From contig NZ_LWAE01000006.1 in assembly GCF_001623875.1 (NCBI RefSeq), forward strand, positions 124,001-188,000: 64,000 nt of DNA, read 5' to 3'. The notes below the pieces were generated by a model. It was not told the DNA's origin and searched no databases. It was given only the letters and a program-made list of their open reading frames with translations. How positions within the stretch are numbered: position 1 is the stretch's first letter; the number at the start of each line of letters is the position of its first letter. This DNA comes from Clostridium magnum DSM 2767 (GTDB lineage: Bacteria; Bacillota; Clostridia; Clostridiales; Clostridiaceae). The position numbers and the translations under genes were made by a program. This document shows, piece after piece, positions 16,754 through 26,156 of the stretch.

Positions 16754-18214
16754 TTGAAAGAGAAAGTTAAGGATTCCATATCATTAAAAACAGAAGAGAA
16801 TGTTGCATATATAAAGGAGTTATTAAAAAATGCATCTGATATAGTTTTTAGAGAATTTTATATAGGAAATTTTAAAGCTGCCCTTATATATGTGGATGGA
16901 ATGGGAGACAAGAAATTATTAAATGATTATGTACTAGAAAACGTCATGTTTAAGGGGTACAGTATAACAGACGCAAGTGAAATAAAGAATAGAATCTTGG
17001 CTGTTACTGATGTTAGAGAAATAGAAAAACTTAGTGAAGGTATTGATGCAATGCTGTCAGGCGACACTATAATGTTCATAGAAGGATTAGAGAACTGTTA
17101 TGTTGTTGCTAGTCGTTCCTGGCCAGCTAGGGGAGTATCAGAGCCATCAGGAGAGACTGTAATTAGAGGTGCAAGAGATGGATTTACTGAGACTATAAGA
17201 TTCAATACTGCATTAATTAGAAGAAGAGTACGAGATACGAGACTTAAGTTGGTACCTAAGTCATTAGGAGTTAGATCTAAAACTGATTCAGTAATAATGT
17301 TTATAGAAGATATTGCAAATAAGGAGGTTTTAGAGGAATTATTTAATAGATTAGAAACCATAAATATAGATGCTATTTTAGATAGTGGATATGTAGAACA
17401 GCTTATAGAGGATAATAAATGGTCTGTTTTTCCCCAAATACAAAGTACAGAAAGGCCAGATGTTGTGGCTGCAGCTTTATATGAAGGAAGAGTTGCTATA
17501 CTTGTAGATAACTCGCCTTTTGCCCTTATTGTACCGGCAACTATGTCTAACTTATTTCAATCCCCTGATGAGTATTATCAAAGGTGGATTTATGGATCTG
17601 GTATAAGGCTAATAAGGTTTTTTTCTATCTTTATATCATTGATACTTCCAGCTCTTTATGTTGCGGTTACATCTTTTCACACTTCCATAATTCCTACGAA
17701 GTTAGCATATTTTATAGCATCATCTAGGGAAGGTGTTCCTTTTCCTGCTTTTGTAGAAGCCTTAATTATGGAGGGAAGTATGGCTTTTTTGCTTGAAGCT
17801 ATAGCAAGATTGCCGAAGGCAATAGGTTCTACTATTGGTATAGTAGGAGGTCTTATTATAGGTCAGGCTGCAGTAACTGCGGGAATCGTAAGTCCTATAA
17901 TGATAATTATAGTTTCTATAACTGTTATAACTAGTTTTACAACACCTAACTATGAAATTACATCAGCCTTTAGAATATTGAGAGTTTTACTTATAATAGC
18001 AGCAGCAATAATAGGGCTTTACGGAATAATGATAGGTCTTATATTAACACTTATACATATGGTAAGACTAAAAAGCTTTGGGATTTCCTATTTAGCACCG
18101 ATGAATAATGCTAATAAAAATGATTTCAAGGATATGTATTTAAGATTTCCGTTGAGATACTTTAAGAATAGACCGGAATATATGGGAACAGAAGATAAAG
18201 TAAGACAGAAATAG
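16754..18214 (+). CDS. gerKA: Spore germination receptor subunit A (GerA family)
   Basis: 486 residues, typical for GerAA/GerKA. A soluble N-terminal half carries the family blocks DTIMFIEG and the motif SRSWPARGVSEPSGETVIRG; five or so hydrophobic helices follow from about residue 290 (IRFFSIFISLILPALYVAVT). It sits in the inner spore membrane and forms the germinant-sensing channel with the B and C subunits. The start is TTG after AGAGGAAGTG. The order here is A-B-C; the K label follows the clostridial receptor and is a name by analogy. Confidence 0.9.
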   Translation: MKEKVKDSISLKTEENVAYIKELLKNASDIVFREFYIGNFKAALIYVDGMGDKKLLNDYVLENVMFKGYSITDASEIKNRILAVTDVREIEKLSEGIDAMLSGDTIMFIEGLENCYVVASRSWPARGVSEPSGETVIRGARDGFTETIRFNTALIRRRVRDTRLKLVPKSLGVRSKTDSVIMFIEDIANKEVLEELFNRLETINIDAILDSGYVEQLIEDNKWSVFPQIQSTERPDVVAAALYEGRVAILVDNSPFALIVPATMSNLFQSPDEYYQRWIYGSGIRLIRFFSIFISLILPALYVAVTSFHTSIIPTKLAYFIASSREGVPFPAFVEALIMEGSMAFLLEAIARLPKAIGSTIGIVGGLIIGQAAVTAGIVSPIMIIIVSITVITSFTTPNYEITSAFRILRVLLIIAAAIIGLYGIMIGLILTLIHMVRLKSFGISYLAPMNNANKNDFKDMYLRFPLRYFKNRPEYMGTEDKVRQK

Positions 18215-18230
18215 GGGTGGTATATCTATT

Positions 18231-19331
18231 ATGAAGGATAAAGAGTTTATTGCACCTTATGGGTTATTTACAACCATTGTAGTAACTGTTGTAGGTGTTG
18301 GCATTTTTTCTTATCCTAGAGAACTTGCCACAGGTGTTGGAACTGATGGTTGGATTGTAACTATACTTAGTGGAATTATAAGTTACTTCCTTATATATAT
18401 AGCTTATAAGGCAATGAAGAATAATGATTATAATAAGTTTTATGGTATTGTAGAGAAAAATTTTGGAAAAATAGTAGGAGCTGGTTTAGCGTTGATTTTT
18501 ATAATCTATAACATATTCTCGGTAGCTATTGGCATGAGAATATTTATAGAAGTCATAAAAATGTATCTATTAGAAAAAACTCCAACAGAGTTTTTGCTCT
18601 TAGTAACCATACTTGTAGGAAGTTATCTTATAAGAGGAGAAATAGATAGCCTAGTTAAATTTAATGAGATTTCTTTTTGGATAATGTTTACTCCTATAAT
18701 AGTAGTGCTGTTATTTACATTAAATAGGACAGATTTTACAAATATATTTCCAATATTAAATAATAGTCCCTACGAGTATATAAGAACAATAAGAAGTTCT
18801 CTATTCAGTTTTGGAGGTATTCAAATAATATATATGCTGCTGCCTTTTATGAAAAATAAAAAGCAAATACCGAAAACAGCACTTAGAAGTATTATATTTA
18901 TAACAATTTTTTATGTGGTTATAGTTATATTTACATTAGCTGTATTTACAAAATCTCAGACAAAGATATTATTATGGCCTACCATAACTATGATAAAGTC
19001 CATAAGTATTCCAGGTGCCTTTATAGAAAGATGGGAAGGTGTGGTTATGGCTTTATGGGTAGTATTCTACTTTACAACATTTGTGAATTCCTATTATTTG
19101 TCTTCAGATATAGTAAAGGATATGTTTAGATTAAGTGACATAAAGTTATCCTCTGTATTAATAGTACCTTTTATATATCTTATAGCGTTATATCCAGAAA
19201 ATATAGCTGAAGTCTATGATATAAGTAGCAAAGTTACACCTCCACTTTACTTATATAGTTTAGTTATACTTCCTCTAATACTTATTTTGAGAAGGCCTTC
19301 AAAGAAAAGAGTTGTAGAGGAGTGTGATTAG
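18231..19331 (+). CDS. gerKB: Spore germination receptor subunit B (transporter-like)
   Basis: 366 residues with about ten transmembrane helices. It belongs to the GerAB family in the amino acid-polyamine-cation transporter superfamily, which binds the germinant. The opening FTTIVVTVVGVGIFSYPREL contains the unwound-helix region typical of the fold. ATG follows GGGGTGG, 17 bases after gerKA, and the next gene begins 4 bases after its stop, so the three are one operon. Ligand specificity cannot be predicted. Confidence 0.9.
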   Translation: MKDKEFIAPYGLFTTIVVTVVGVGIFSYPRELATGVGTDGWIVTILSGIISYFLIYIAYKAMKNNDYNKFYGIVEKNFGKIVGAGLALIFIIYNIFSVAIGMRIFIEVIKMYLLEKTPTEFLLLVTILVGSYLIRGEIDSLVKFNEISFWIMFTPIIVVLLFTLNRTDFTNIFPILNNSPYEYIRTIRSSLFSFGGIQIIYMLLPFMKNKKQIPKTALRSIIFITIFYVVIVIFTLAVFTKSQTKILLWPTITMIKSISIPGAFIERWEGVVMALWVVFYFTTFVNSYYLSSDIVKDMFRLSDIKLSSVLIVPFIYLIALYPENIAEVYDISSKVTPPLYLYSLVILPLILILRRPSKKRVVEECD

Positions 19332-19334
19332 GAA

Positions 19335-20510
19335 ATGAAGTTAAGAAGAATGATATCCTTATTATTAATTTGCATTCTTTTAGGTGGATGTTGGGATAAA
19401 GTTGAAATAGATAAAAAAAGTATCGTTTCCATAATAGGAATTGATGTTGGGGAGGATATTTGTAAGCAAAAAGAAATGGAGAAATTCAATCCGGATGAGC
19501 CTTATACAGCTCTAGAAATGAAAAAAATCCATTTAACATTAGGCGCTCCTGATATAAGCAAATTAGGACCAGATAAAGGAGCTACAGCTGAAGGTATATA
19601 TATAAACTCAGACGGATATTCAATGCAGGATGCTCTAACGAAGGCATCACGTAAAAGTAGCAGAGACATAAAGTTCAGCCATACAAAGCTCTTAGTACTT
19701 AGCAGTGAATTAATGTCATATCCCGATATTGCAAAAGAAATAATAGACTATCTGCAGCGGGAGCCTTCTTTAAATAGAATGATGTATGTAGTTTTAGCGG
19801 AAGGAAGGCCAGAAGAGTATATAAAATATAAACCCACAATGGAAAAAAACATTGAAGGATATATATCAGGCCTTATAGAGAATAGTAATAGAAACGAAAA
19901 TATACTTCCTATTAACTTAAATGAATTTCTTATTTTATTAAGTGAGAATGGTAACGCTTTACTACCGAGAATGGTTATGGAAAAAGACAAAAAAGAACTT
20001 AATATAGCAGGGGTATCTATAATTAAAGACTATGAAGTAAAAGGATCTTTAACTCCTTCAGAAACTGGAAACCTAGAAATGCTTCGTGGAACATTAAAGG
20101 GCGGAAAAAGAGTAATATTTTTAAATAATCATCCACTAGATTTTGTTATTAGTGATTTAGATAGAAAAATAAGTGTAGATAATAAAAATGGAAATCTCTC
20201 TTTTAATATTAATATTAGGCTGGAAGGAGAAGTGAAGGATTATTATACTGATAGCGGTATTTTCTCTAGGGACCAGTTAAGTTATTTGCAGCAAAACTTT
20301 AATAAATCTATAAAAATGGAATGTGAACAGGTTATTAATCTTATTCAAGAAAAATTTCAAGTTGATCCTATTGGAATTAGAGAATATGTTGAAAAGTTTC
20401 ATCCGGGTATATGGAGAGAAAAAAAAGATAATTGGAGTGAGGCCTATAAAAATGCAGATATTAATGTAAATATAGATACAAACATTAGAAGAATAGGTGT
20501 AGTGAAATGA
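19335..20510 (+). CDS. gerKC: Spore germination receptor lipoprotein subunit C
   Basis: 391 residues. A lipoprotein signal peptide ends at the lipobox LLGGCWD (Cys near residue 19), and CWDKVEIDKKSIVSIIGID is the classic GerAC opening. It is anchored to the outer leaflet of the inner spore membrane and completes the receptor. ATG lies 4 bases after the gerKB stop. Its own stop codon TGA is the first three bases of repeat SOR-3. Confidence 0.92.
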   Translation: MKLRRMISLLLICILLGGCWDKVEIDKKSIVSIIGIDVGEDICKQKEMEKFNPDEPYTALEMKKIHLTLGAPDISKLGPDKGATAEGIYINSDGYSMQDALTKASRKSSRDIKFSHTKLLVLSSELMSYPDIAKEIIDYLQREPSLNRMMYVVLAEGRPEEYIKYKPTMEKNIEGYISGLIENSNRNENILPINLNEFLILLSENGNALLPRMVMEKDKKELNIAGVSIIKDYEVKGSLTPSETGNLEMLRGTLKGGKRVIFLNNHPLDFVISDLDRKISVDNKNGNLSFNINIRLEGEVKDYYTDSGIFSRDQLSYLQQNFNKSIKMECEQVINLIQEKFQVDPIGIREYVEKFHPGIWREKKDNWSEAYKNADINVNIDTNIRRIGVVK

Positions 20511-20531
20511 AGTGAAAACTTGAATCAGAAA
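20508..20531 (+). repeat. SOR-3, left tip only
   Basis: The sequence TGAAGTGAAAACTTGAATCA followed by GAAA matches the left end of the family; hairpin arms, linker and right end are missing. The TGA is the gerKC stop codon. Confidence 0.6.
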
Positions 20532-20599
20532 GAGTGAATATAACTAGAATATTAGTCAATAATGTAAATAAGAACTTTGGATGAATGGGGGATAAAAAA

Positions 20600-21250
20600 A
20601 TGAAAAAGTTTTTATTTATGATTATATGTATTTTAGTTATATTCGCTCTAAATACTAATATGACTTATGGAAAAGGGCAAGATACTCAAAAGGATATAGC
20701 ATCTAAAATTATAAGATTTCATGTAATTGCTAATAGTGATTCAAAAAGTGACCAAGCCTTAAAGTTAAAAGTAAGGGACAAGATTTTGGAATATATGCAA
20801 CCTAAGCTTAAAAATTCCAAAAGTATAGATGAATCGCGAAAAATTATTAGACAAAATAATGAAAAAATTATAGCTATAGCAAATAAAGTTATACAGGAAA
20901 ATGGATATAATTACTCTGTTACAAGTACCTTATCCAATGAAAATTTTCCTATAAAAACCTATGGTAATATTACTTTGCCTCAAGGTAAATATGAGGCTTA
21001 TAGAATAATAATAGGATCAGGTGAAGGACAGAATTGGTGGTGTGTAATGTTTCCTCCTGTATGTTTTGTAGATATAACAAAAGGAGAAGTTTCGTATAAA
21101 CAAACAGAAGATCAGATGAAAAAGGTTCTATCTCCGGAAGAATATGAAATTGTGAATAATCAATTGAGTAAGTCAAGTAACAAAAAAGATATAAGGATTC
21201 AGTTTAAACTATTAGAGATATTTCAAAATGTTAAAAAACTAATGGTTTAA
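20600..21250 (+). CDS. spoIIR: Stage II sporulation protein R
   Basis: 216 residues from ATG 20600, preceded by GGGGGA; a start five codons upstream overlaps that site. A signal peptide (MKKFLFMIICILVIFALNTN) leads to the conserved IIRFHVIANSDSKSDQALKLK and WWCVMFPPVCFVD blocks. SpoIIR is made in the forespore under sigma-F, is secreted into the intermembrane space and activates SpoIIGA, which matures sigma-E. It follows the gerK operon; 75 bases separate them from gerKC's stop. Confidence 0.93.
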   Translation: MKKFLFMIICILVIFALNTNMTYGKGQDTQKDIASKIIRFHVIANSDSKSDQALKLKVRDKILEYMQPKLKNSKSIDESRKIIRQNNEKIIAIANKVIQENGYNYSVTSTLSNENFPIKTYGNITLPQGKYEAYRIIIGSGEGQNWWCVMFPPVCFVDITKGEVSYKQTEDQMKKVLSPEEYEIVNNQLSKSSNKKDIRIQFKLLEIFQNVKKLMV

Positions 21251-21341
21251 AATAAGTTATATGAAAAGGAATAACAAGTCAATGTATTGGCATATAGATA
21301 GAGTATTTTTTCATGTTACTAAGTTAGAAATAGGAAAAGTA

Positions 21342-21396
21342 AAGCTAAGAATCAGATGGAGTTTGAAACTCCATCTGATTCTTAGCTTCCACTTCA
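21342..21396 (-). repeat. SOR-4, hairpin 1 as a perfect palindrome
   Basis: AAGCTAAGAATCAGATGGAG and its complement form a perfect 23-bp stem around one central base (21342-21388), followed on the plus strand by TTCCACTTCA, the complement of the left tip TGAAGTGGAA. It lies between the converging spoIIR and ugtP-like genes, about 20 bases after the latter's stop, and may serve as their shared terminator. Confidence 0.7.
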
Positions 21397-21416
21397 TTGT
21401 TATGAATATGTAATTG

Positions 21417-22661
21417 TTAATTTCCAACAAAAATTTTATTTGCAGTCTTTATGAAGTATTCTTCTATAGATTTTAAAAAGTTTTTATTAGAGCTATCTTC
21501 GTGGAGAGTCTTCTCAGAAGTTACGTTATTATTTTTTATATTTTTATCACATATAAGCGTATTTATAAGATTATAAATATCACATACTGAATTGGGTTTG
21601 GAAAATTTGTCGCAATTTTCTCGCATGATTTCTAGTTTGTTATCAAAACGCAGCAAATCCTCAATTAAGTCTTTACAATTGTCTACATCTGATAAATTAA
21701 CAGCTAAGTTATGCTTTAATAGAAATTGAGCATTTTTCTCTTCTTGGCCTGGGATCGGAGAAAAGAGACCAAGGGGAGATCGGCATATCAGAGCTTCTGT
21801 TATTGTTAGCCCTCCAGGCTTAGTTAATAATAAGTCACAAGATTGCATGTATTTATTAACCTTATCTGTGAAGCCTATAATTCTAGTTTCTTTTTCGGAA
21901 GCTTCCTTTAGCTTTGTAAGTTCTGAAAAAAGCTTATTATTACGGCCTGTTATTATTATAATCTGAATATCTTTACTGATTTTGCTTAGCTCTTGATAAA
22001 GCTCCGTAATTTTACCCATTCCTAAGCTTCCGCCCATAACAAGTATAGTGAACTTATCTTCAGATAAGTTTAATTCTTTTAGTGTACTGACTGGTTCATA
22101 TTTATCTATAAAGTTTGGATTAACTGGAATACCTAAATTGTGAATAATACTCCTAGGCACACCTTTACAAACCATATCCTCAATCATATCACAGTTTGAA
22201 ACAACATATGCATCTATATAAGGATGAAGCCATGAGCTATGAGAGTAATAGTCTGTGATTATTGACATAGAAGGAACGTTTATATTATATTTACTTTTCA
22301 TTACGGACACCATTTCCGTTGAAAAAGGATGGGTGCATATTAAAATATCAGGGCTAAATTCCTCAATTAAAGGCAATAGCTTATGGGTCATTATGCCAAT
22401 AAGTTTAGAACTTATTGTACTTGCTATTGTATAATCTCCTTCAGAATGAGTATACAGCTTGCCATAAAGGGAAGGAGTAACTTTTAATGTTTTTAAGTAA
22501 CTGCCAATTACCACTTTATCTATTATCGGATTTATATGTTTTAAAGTATCAATGATTCTTACTTCCGATGTTGAATCTTTTAAATTTATATAATCTTTTA
22601 TGGCTTGCGCAGCGTGACCGTGGCCACCACCGGCAGAAATTGAAAGAATCAATACTTTCAT
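21417..22661 (-). CDS. Processive diacylglycerol glycosyltransferase (UgtP/MGDG synthase type)
   Basis: 414 residues, GT28/GT-B fold. The opening VLILSISAGGGHGHAAQAI is the family signature; the nucleotide-sugar site is GGSLGMGKI (about 211) and LLTKPGGLTITEAL (about 284). Relatives add glucose or galactose to diacylglycerol to make membrane glycolipids and lipoteichoic acid anchors, working at the inner face of the cell membrane. Start ATG has AAGGTG upstream. The C-terminal 50 residues are a weakly conserved tail. Monocistronic; sugar donor and product not determined. Confidence 0.85.
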   Translation of the reverse strand: MKVLILSISAGGGHGHAAQAIKDYINLKDSTSEVRIIDTLKHINPIIDKVVIGSYLKTLKVTPSLYGKLYTHSEGDYTIASTISSKLIGIMTHKLLPLIEEFSPDILICTHPFSTEMVSVMKSKYNINVPSMSIITDYYSHSSWLHPYIDAYVVSNCDMIEDMVCKGVPRSIIHNLGIPVNPNFIDKYEPVSTLKELNLSEDKFTILVMGGSLGMGKITELYQELSKISKDIQIIIITGRNNKLFSELTKLKEASEKETRIIGFTDKVNKYMQSCDLLLTKPGGLTITEALICRSPLGLFSPIPGQEEKNAQFLLKHNLAVNLSDVDNCKDLIEDLLRFDNKLEIMRENCDKFSKPNSVCDIYNLINTLICDKNIKNNNVTSEKTLHEDSSNKNFLKSIEEYFIKTANKIFVGN

Positions 22662-23039
22662 TTAATCACCTTCTGGTTAAGTATGTAATACCATTATATA
22701 GAATGTAATGGGAATAATAAACCGATTTAAGAAACAATTAAGAAAAATTTAATATAAGTAATCATTTGTTTATGTTAAATTTTTTTTAATTACTAATCTT
22801 GACCTAAGTAGTACATTTCATTCATACAATAGGATTCTATATTAAGAAATATTATATCCAATATTTAATTTATTGTCTCTCTAAATAGTATACTAATATA
22901 TCGGGAAAACTTGCAAATTATTTTTCATTTTTTAGTAAATTTATATTCAATGAATAACAATTAGTTAAATACAGATAATATAGCATATGGTTTTCAAAAT
23001 TCTAAAGGTATTACTATGTAAAGATTAGGGGGTATTTTT
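22662..23039. other. Divergent intergenic region with putative sigma-G promoter of ypeB
   Basis: 378 bases with no gene. TGAATA (22951-22956), 17 bases and GATAATA (22974-22980) fit sigma-F/G promoters, consistent with forespore expression of ypeB. The remainder is very A+T rich; no further element is clear. Confidence 0.5.
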
Positions 23040-24413
23040 GTGAAAATCGCCAGAAAAAGAATAATATATACAGCACTAGTAACTTTAATAGTAGTTTTTA
23101 CAAGCACCTTTGCTATACTTATGACTCTAGAAAGAACAGACTATAGAAACTATCTTCAAGCGGAATATAGTAAAAGTATGTATGATTTGATAGATTCTGT
23201 TCAAAACATAAGGGTGAATTTAGGCAAAGCTGCTATAGTAGGTTCTAGAGAACAAAGCATTATTGTATTTGAAGAGATATTTAGAAATGCCTCAATGGCT
23301 AATGATAAGCTTCATTCTCTTCCAATATCCCAACAAACCATAGGAGATACAGGTAAATTTCTTAGTCAAGTAGGTGACTTTTGCTATACATTAGGGAAAG
23401 TATCTTCTGAAGGTAGAAATTTATCAGACGCTGATTATGCATCAATAGATAGATTGAAAAATGAATCATTTACTTTAGAGCAACAATTGAAAAATGTATC
23501 TTCAGATATAAATGAAGGAAGGGTAAGGTGGGGAGAGATAAGAAAAAAGGTTACAGGAGTATTGGCTAGCGGTAAAGAGCAACCATTAGCTGAAAAATTT
23601 CAAGGAATACAGAAACAGGTAGTTCAATATCCTGCTTTAATCTATGATGGACCTTTTTCAGATAATATTCTCGAGATAAAACCTAAAATAAGTTCCCAAA
23701 AAGAAGTATCCCAAAAACAGGCAGAAGAAACTGCTAGAGTTGTTATAGGTAATGATAAAATAGAAAGCATCCAATTAGAAGCTAGTCAAGGAAAAGAAAA
23801 GATAAGCTCTTTTAGATTTTCGGTAGCAATGAAAGGCAGAACTGATAAAAACCAGAGAGTAATTTGCCAAATTAGTAAACCTGGTGGAAAAGTATTATAT
23901 CTACTTAATGATAGACAGATAGGTAGTCCAAAGATAGATGTAAAAAAAGCTATTGATATTGGAACTAACTATCTCAAAAACATAGGATACAATAATATGA
24001 CACCTACATATTCCTTAAACTATGAAAATAATATTGCGGTAGTGAATTATGTATATAAGCAGAAGGACTATATGATATATCCGGATCAGATAAAGCTTAA
24101 GGTTGCACTAGATGATGGAAGTATAATAGGTATAGAGTCTGAAAAATATCTTACATCCCATGAAGAAAATAGAAATATACCTGCAGCTAAGATAACAGCA
24201 GACCAAGCAAAACAAAGGGTTGGAAAAAGACTAGATATTAGTAGTGTAAGAATGGCGATAGTTCCTACAGAGACTAATAAGGAAGTCTTATGCTATGAGT
24301 TTTCAGGAAGCTATAAGGACGATAGCTATATAGTATATATAAATGCAGAAACTGGATACGAGCAAAGAATAGTTCAAATCATAAACACGCCAAATGGTCA
24401 GCTTACGATGTAA
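23040..24413 (+). CDS. ypeB: Germination protein YpeB
   Basis: 457 residues, the family's usual size. There is an N-terminal membrane anchor (about 8-28) followed by the motif ERTDYRNYLQAEYSKSMYDL, an alpha-helical region, then two or three PepSY-like domains (for example VSQKQAEETARVVIGNDKIE, about 224-243). YpeB protects and localises the cortex-lytic enzyme SleB in dormant spores. The start is GTG after GGGGG. Unlike in Bacillus, no sleB lies next to it. Confidence 0.92.
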   Translation: MKIARKRIIYTALVTLIVVFTSTFAILMTLERTDYRNYLQAEYSKSMYDLIDSVQNIRVNLGKAAIVGSREQSIIVFEEIFRNASMANDKLHSLPISQQTIGDTGKFLSQVGDFCYTLGKVSSEGRNLSDADYASIDRLKNESFTLEQQLKNVSSDINEGRVRWGEIRKKVTGVLASGKEQPLAEKFQGIQKQVVQYPALIYDGPFSDNILEIKPKISSQKEVSQKQAEETARVVIGNDKIESIQLEASQGKEKISSFRFSVAMKGRTDKNQRVICQISKPGGKVLYLLNDRQIGSPKIDVKKAIDIGTNYLKNIGYNNMTPTYSLNYENNIAVVNYVYKQKDYMIYPDQIKLKVALDDGSIIGIESEKYLTSHEENRNIPAAKITADQAKQRVGKRLDISSVRMAIVPTETNKEVLCYEFSGSYKDDSYIVYINAETGYEQRIVQIINTPNGQLTM

Positions 24414-24450
24414 TTCTTGATAAATATGTTGATAAAGTAGCTAAAATTAA

Positions 24451-24493
24451 CTAAACTATTACTTAGAAGTTTTTATTCTAAGTAATAGTTTAG
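24451..24493 (+). promoter_or_regulatory. Perfect 18-bp hairpin abutting a ribosome binding site
   Basis: CTAAACTATTACTTAGAA / TTCTAAGTAATAGTTTAG with a 7-base loop ends 2 bases before the AAGGTG site of the following gene. There is no T-run, so simple termination of ypeB is doubtful; a translational or stability role is possible. Confidence 0.55.
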
Positions 24494-24506
24494 AAAGGTG
24501 ATTAAT

Positions 24507-25493
24507 ATGACGAAGGCACTTGCAATGATATCTGGTGGACTTGATAGTACGCTAGCAGCGAAGCTTATAAAAGACCAAGGAATAGAAGTAATAGGTATAT
24601 GTTTTAAATCTTATTTTTTTGGACCTAAGAATGCTATTAAAATGACAAAACAAATAGATATTCCATTAGAAATAGTGGATTTTTCAAAGGAGCACTTTGA
24701 GCTTGTTAAAAGTCCTAAGCATGGGTATGGAAAAAATATAAATCCGTGTATAGATTGCCATACAATGATGTTGAACTACACTGGAAAGCTTTTAGAGAAA
24801 TACGAAGCAGATTTTATAATAACAGGAGAAGTTTTAAATCAGAGACCTATGTCTCAAAATAGAATTTCATTAGACATAGTAAAAAAAGAATCAGGTTTTA
24901 GTGATAAAATATTAAGACCTTTATGTGCTAAAAATCTTAATCCTACAAAGATGGAATTAGAGGGATTGGTAGATAGAGAAAAACTTTTAGACATATCCGG
25001 TAGAACTAGAAAAGTTCAAATGGAACTAGCGGAGAAATGGGGCATTGTAGATTATCCTTCTCCAGCAGGAGGGTGTAAATTAACAGAGCCTGGATATGCT
25101 AAAAGACTAAAGGAACTTTTGGAGCATAAGGAAATGCCAAGCATTAATGATTTAGAAATATTAAGATTAGGAAGACACTTTAGGGTTTCTGATAAAGCTA
25201 AAATTATATCCTGTAGAACAGCAGAGGAAACAGCTGAGATTAAGGAATACTTAACTACAAAGGATATGATTTTTTTAGCAGAGGATTTTAAAGGCTCTAT
25301 GGTCATAATAGTTGGTGAACCTACAGAAGAAGATATAGAGTTTGCCGCTAGAGTTACAGGAAGGTATTGTAAAGGAAGAGATGAGGAAAAAGTTAAAATT
25401 AAGTATGGCTACTTTAAAAAAGCTTTTAGTAATCAGATAGAAGTAAAACCAGCCACAGATGAAGAGATAGATGAATTTATTCTACAAAATTAG
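24507..25493 (+). CDS. PP-loop ATPase, ThiI-like tRNA thiolation enzyme without THUMP domain
   Basis: 328 residues from ATG 24507 (AAAGGTG at correct spacing). The PP-loop SGGLDSTLAAKL (residues 9-20) activates a tRNA base through adenylation. The motif NPCIDCHTMM supplies a paired cysteine, GEVLNQRPMSQ resembles the ThiI/MnmA catalytic region, and SPAGGCKLTEPGYAKRL (about 193) may bind iron-sulfur or zinc. Neither the THUMP domain nor the rhodanese domain of ThiI is present. A C-terminal domain of about 110 residues, often NFACT-R-like in relatives, follows. Probably a tRNA 2- or 4-thiouridine enzyme; the exact position is unknown. Confidence 0.75.
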   Translation: MTKALAMISGGLDSTLAAKLIKDQGIEVIGICFKSYFFGPKNAIKMTKQIDIPLEIVDFSKEHFELVKSPKHGYGKNINPCIDCHTMMLNYTGKLLEKYEADFIITGEVLNQRPMSQNRISLDIVKKESGFSDKILRPLCAKNLNPTKMELEGLVDREKLLDISGRTRKVQMELAEKWGIVDYPSPAGGCKLTEPGYAKRLKELLEHKEMPSINDLEILRLGRHFRVSDKAKIISCRTAEETAEIKEYLTTKDMIFLAEDFKGSMVIIVGEPTEEDIEFAARVTGRYCKGRDEEKVKIKYGYFKKAFSNQIEVKPATDEEIDEFILQN

Positions 25494-25525
25494 AGTTCTG
25501 GTTTTTAAAAACAGGGGGGAGATTT

Positions 25526-25945
25526 GTGAAACAAAAGGCTATTATATCAGTATCAAGTAAACAATCAATTGATGAAGAGGAGCTTATTGAGGTGGTTACT
25601 CCGGGAAATTTTTATAAAAAAGAGAATTACTATTATGCTGTATATGAAGAAACAGAGTTATCCGGCATGAGGGGGACTACAACGACCTTAAAAATAGGTA
25701 AAGATAAGTTTTCACTTATAAGAATGGGAAGTACTAGTGCTAAGATGGATTTTGATAAAAAAACAAAAAACGTATCTATGTATAACACGCCATACGGTAC
25801 CTTAGAGTTAAAAATAGAAACAAAGGATTTAGATATAGATATAAATGATAATGGGGGGAGTGTTATGGTAAATTATAACATGAGTTTATCGGGACAAACT
25901 CCATACAATACTATGCTAAAAATAAGTATAAAAGCACAAGAGTAA
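25526..25945 (+). CDS. DUF1934 (YwiB-like) beta-barrel protein
   Basis: 139 residues, all-beta by pattern, with the family marks YAVYEETELSGMRGTTTTLKI and LKIETKDLDIDINDNGG. YwiB has a lipocalin-like barrel and no known function; it often lies near argS or rpoE-pyrG, and pyrG is the next large gene here. The start is GTG after GGGGGAG. Cytoplasmic. Ends two bases before SOR-5. Confidence 0.85.
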   Translation: MKQKAIISVSSKQSIDEEELIEVVTPGNFYKKENYYYAVYEETELSGMRGTTTTLKIGKDKFSLIRMGSTSAKMDFDKKTKNVSMYNTPYGTLELKIETKDLDIDINDNGGSVMVNYNMSLSGQTPYNTMLKISIKAQE

Positions 25946-25947
25946 AA

Positions 25948-26041
25948 TGAAATGAAAGCTTGAATTAGATGGAGCCTGTCTACGAATCTGCGACTTACAT
26001 GCTAGATGTCGTTTAGGTATTTAAATATCATCTAATTCTTT
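25948..26041 (+). repeat. SOR-5, hairpin 1 only
   Basis: TGAAATGAAAGCTTGAATTA matches the left tip; GAATTAGATGG pairs with ATCATCTAATTC at the end, enclosing an unrelated sequence of about 60 bases. The linker and second hairpin are lost. Confidence 0.65.
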
Positions 26042-26156
26042 CTTTTGGGTCCAAAAGTTTTCTGTACATTGTAGCAATATTATATTTGTTTAGAAATTAT
26101 TAATATGGACATACTTAAATTAATAATATATTTATTAAAAATGGGGGAATGCTATA

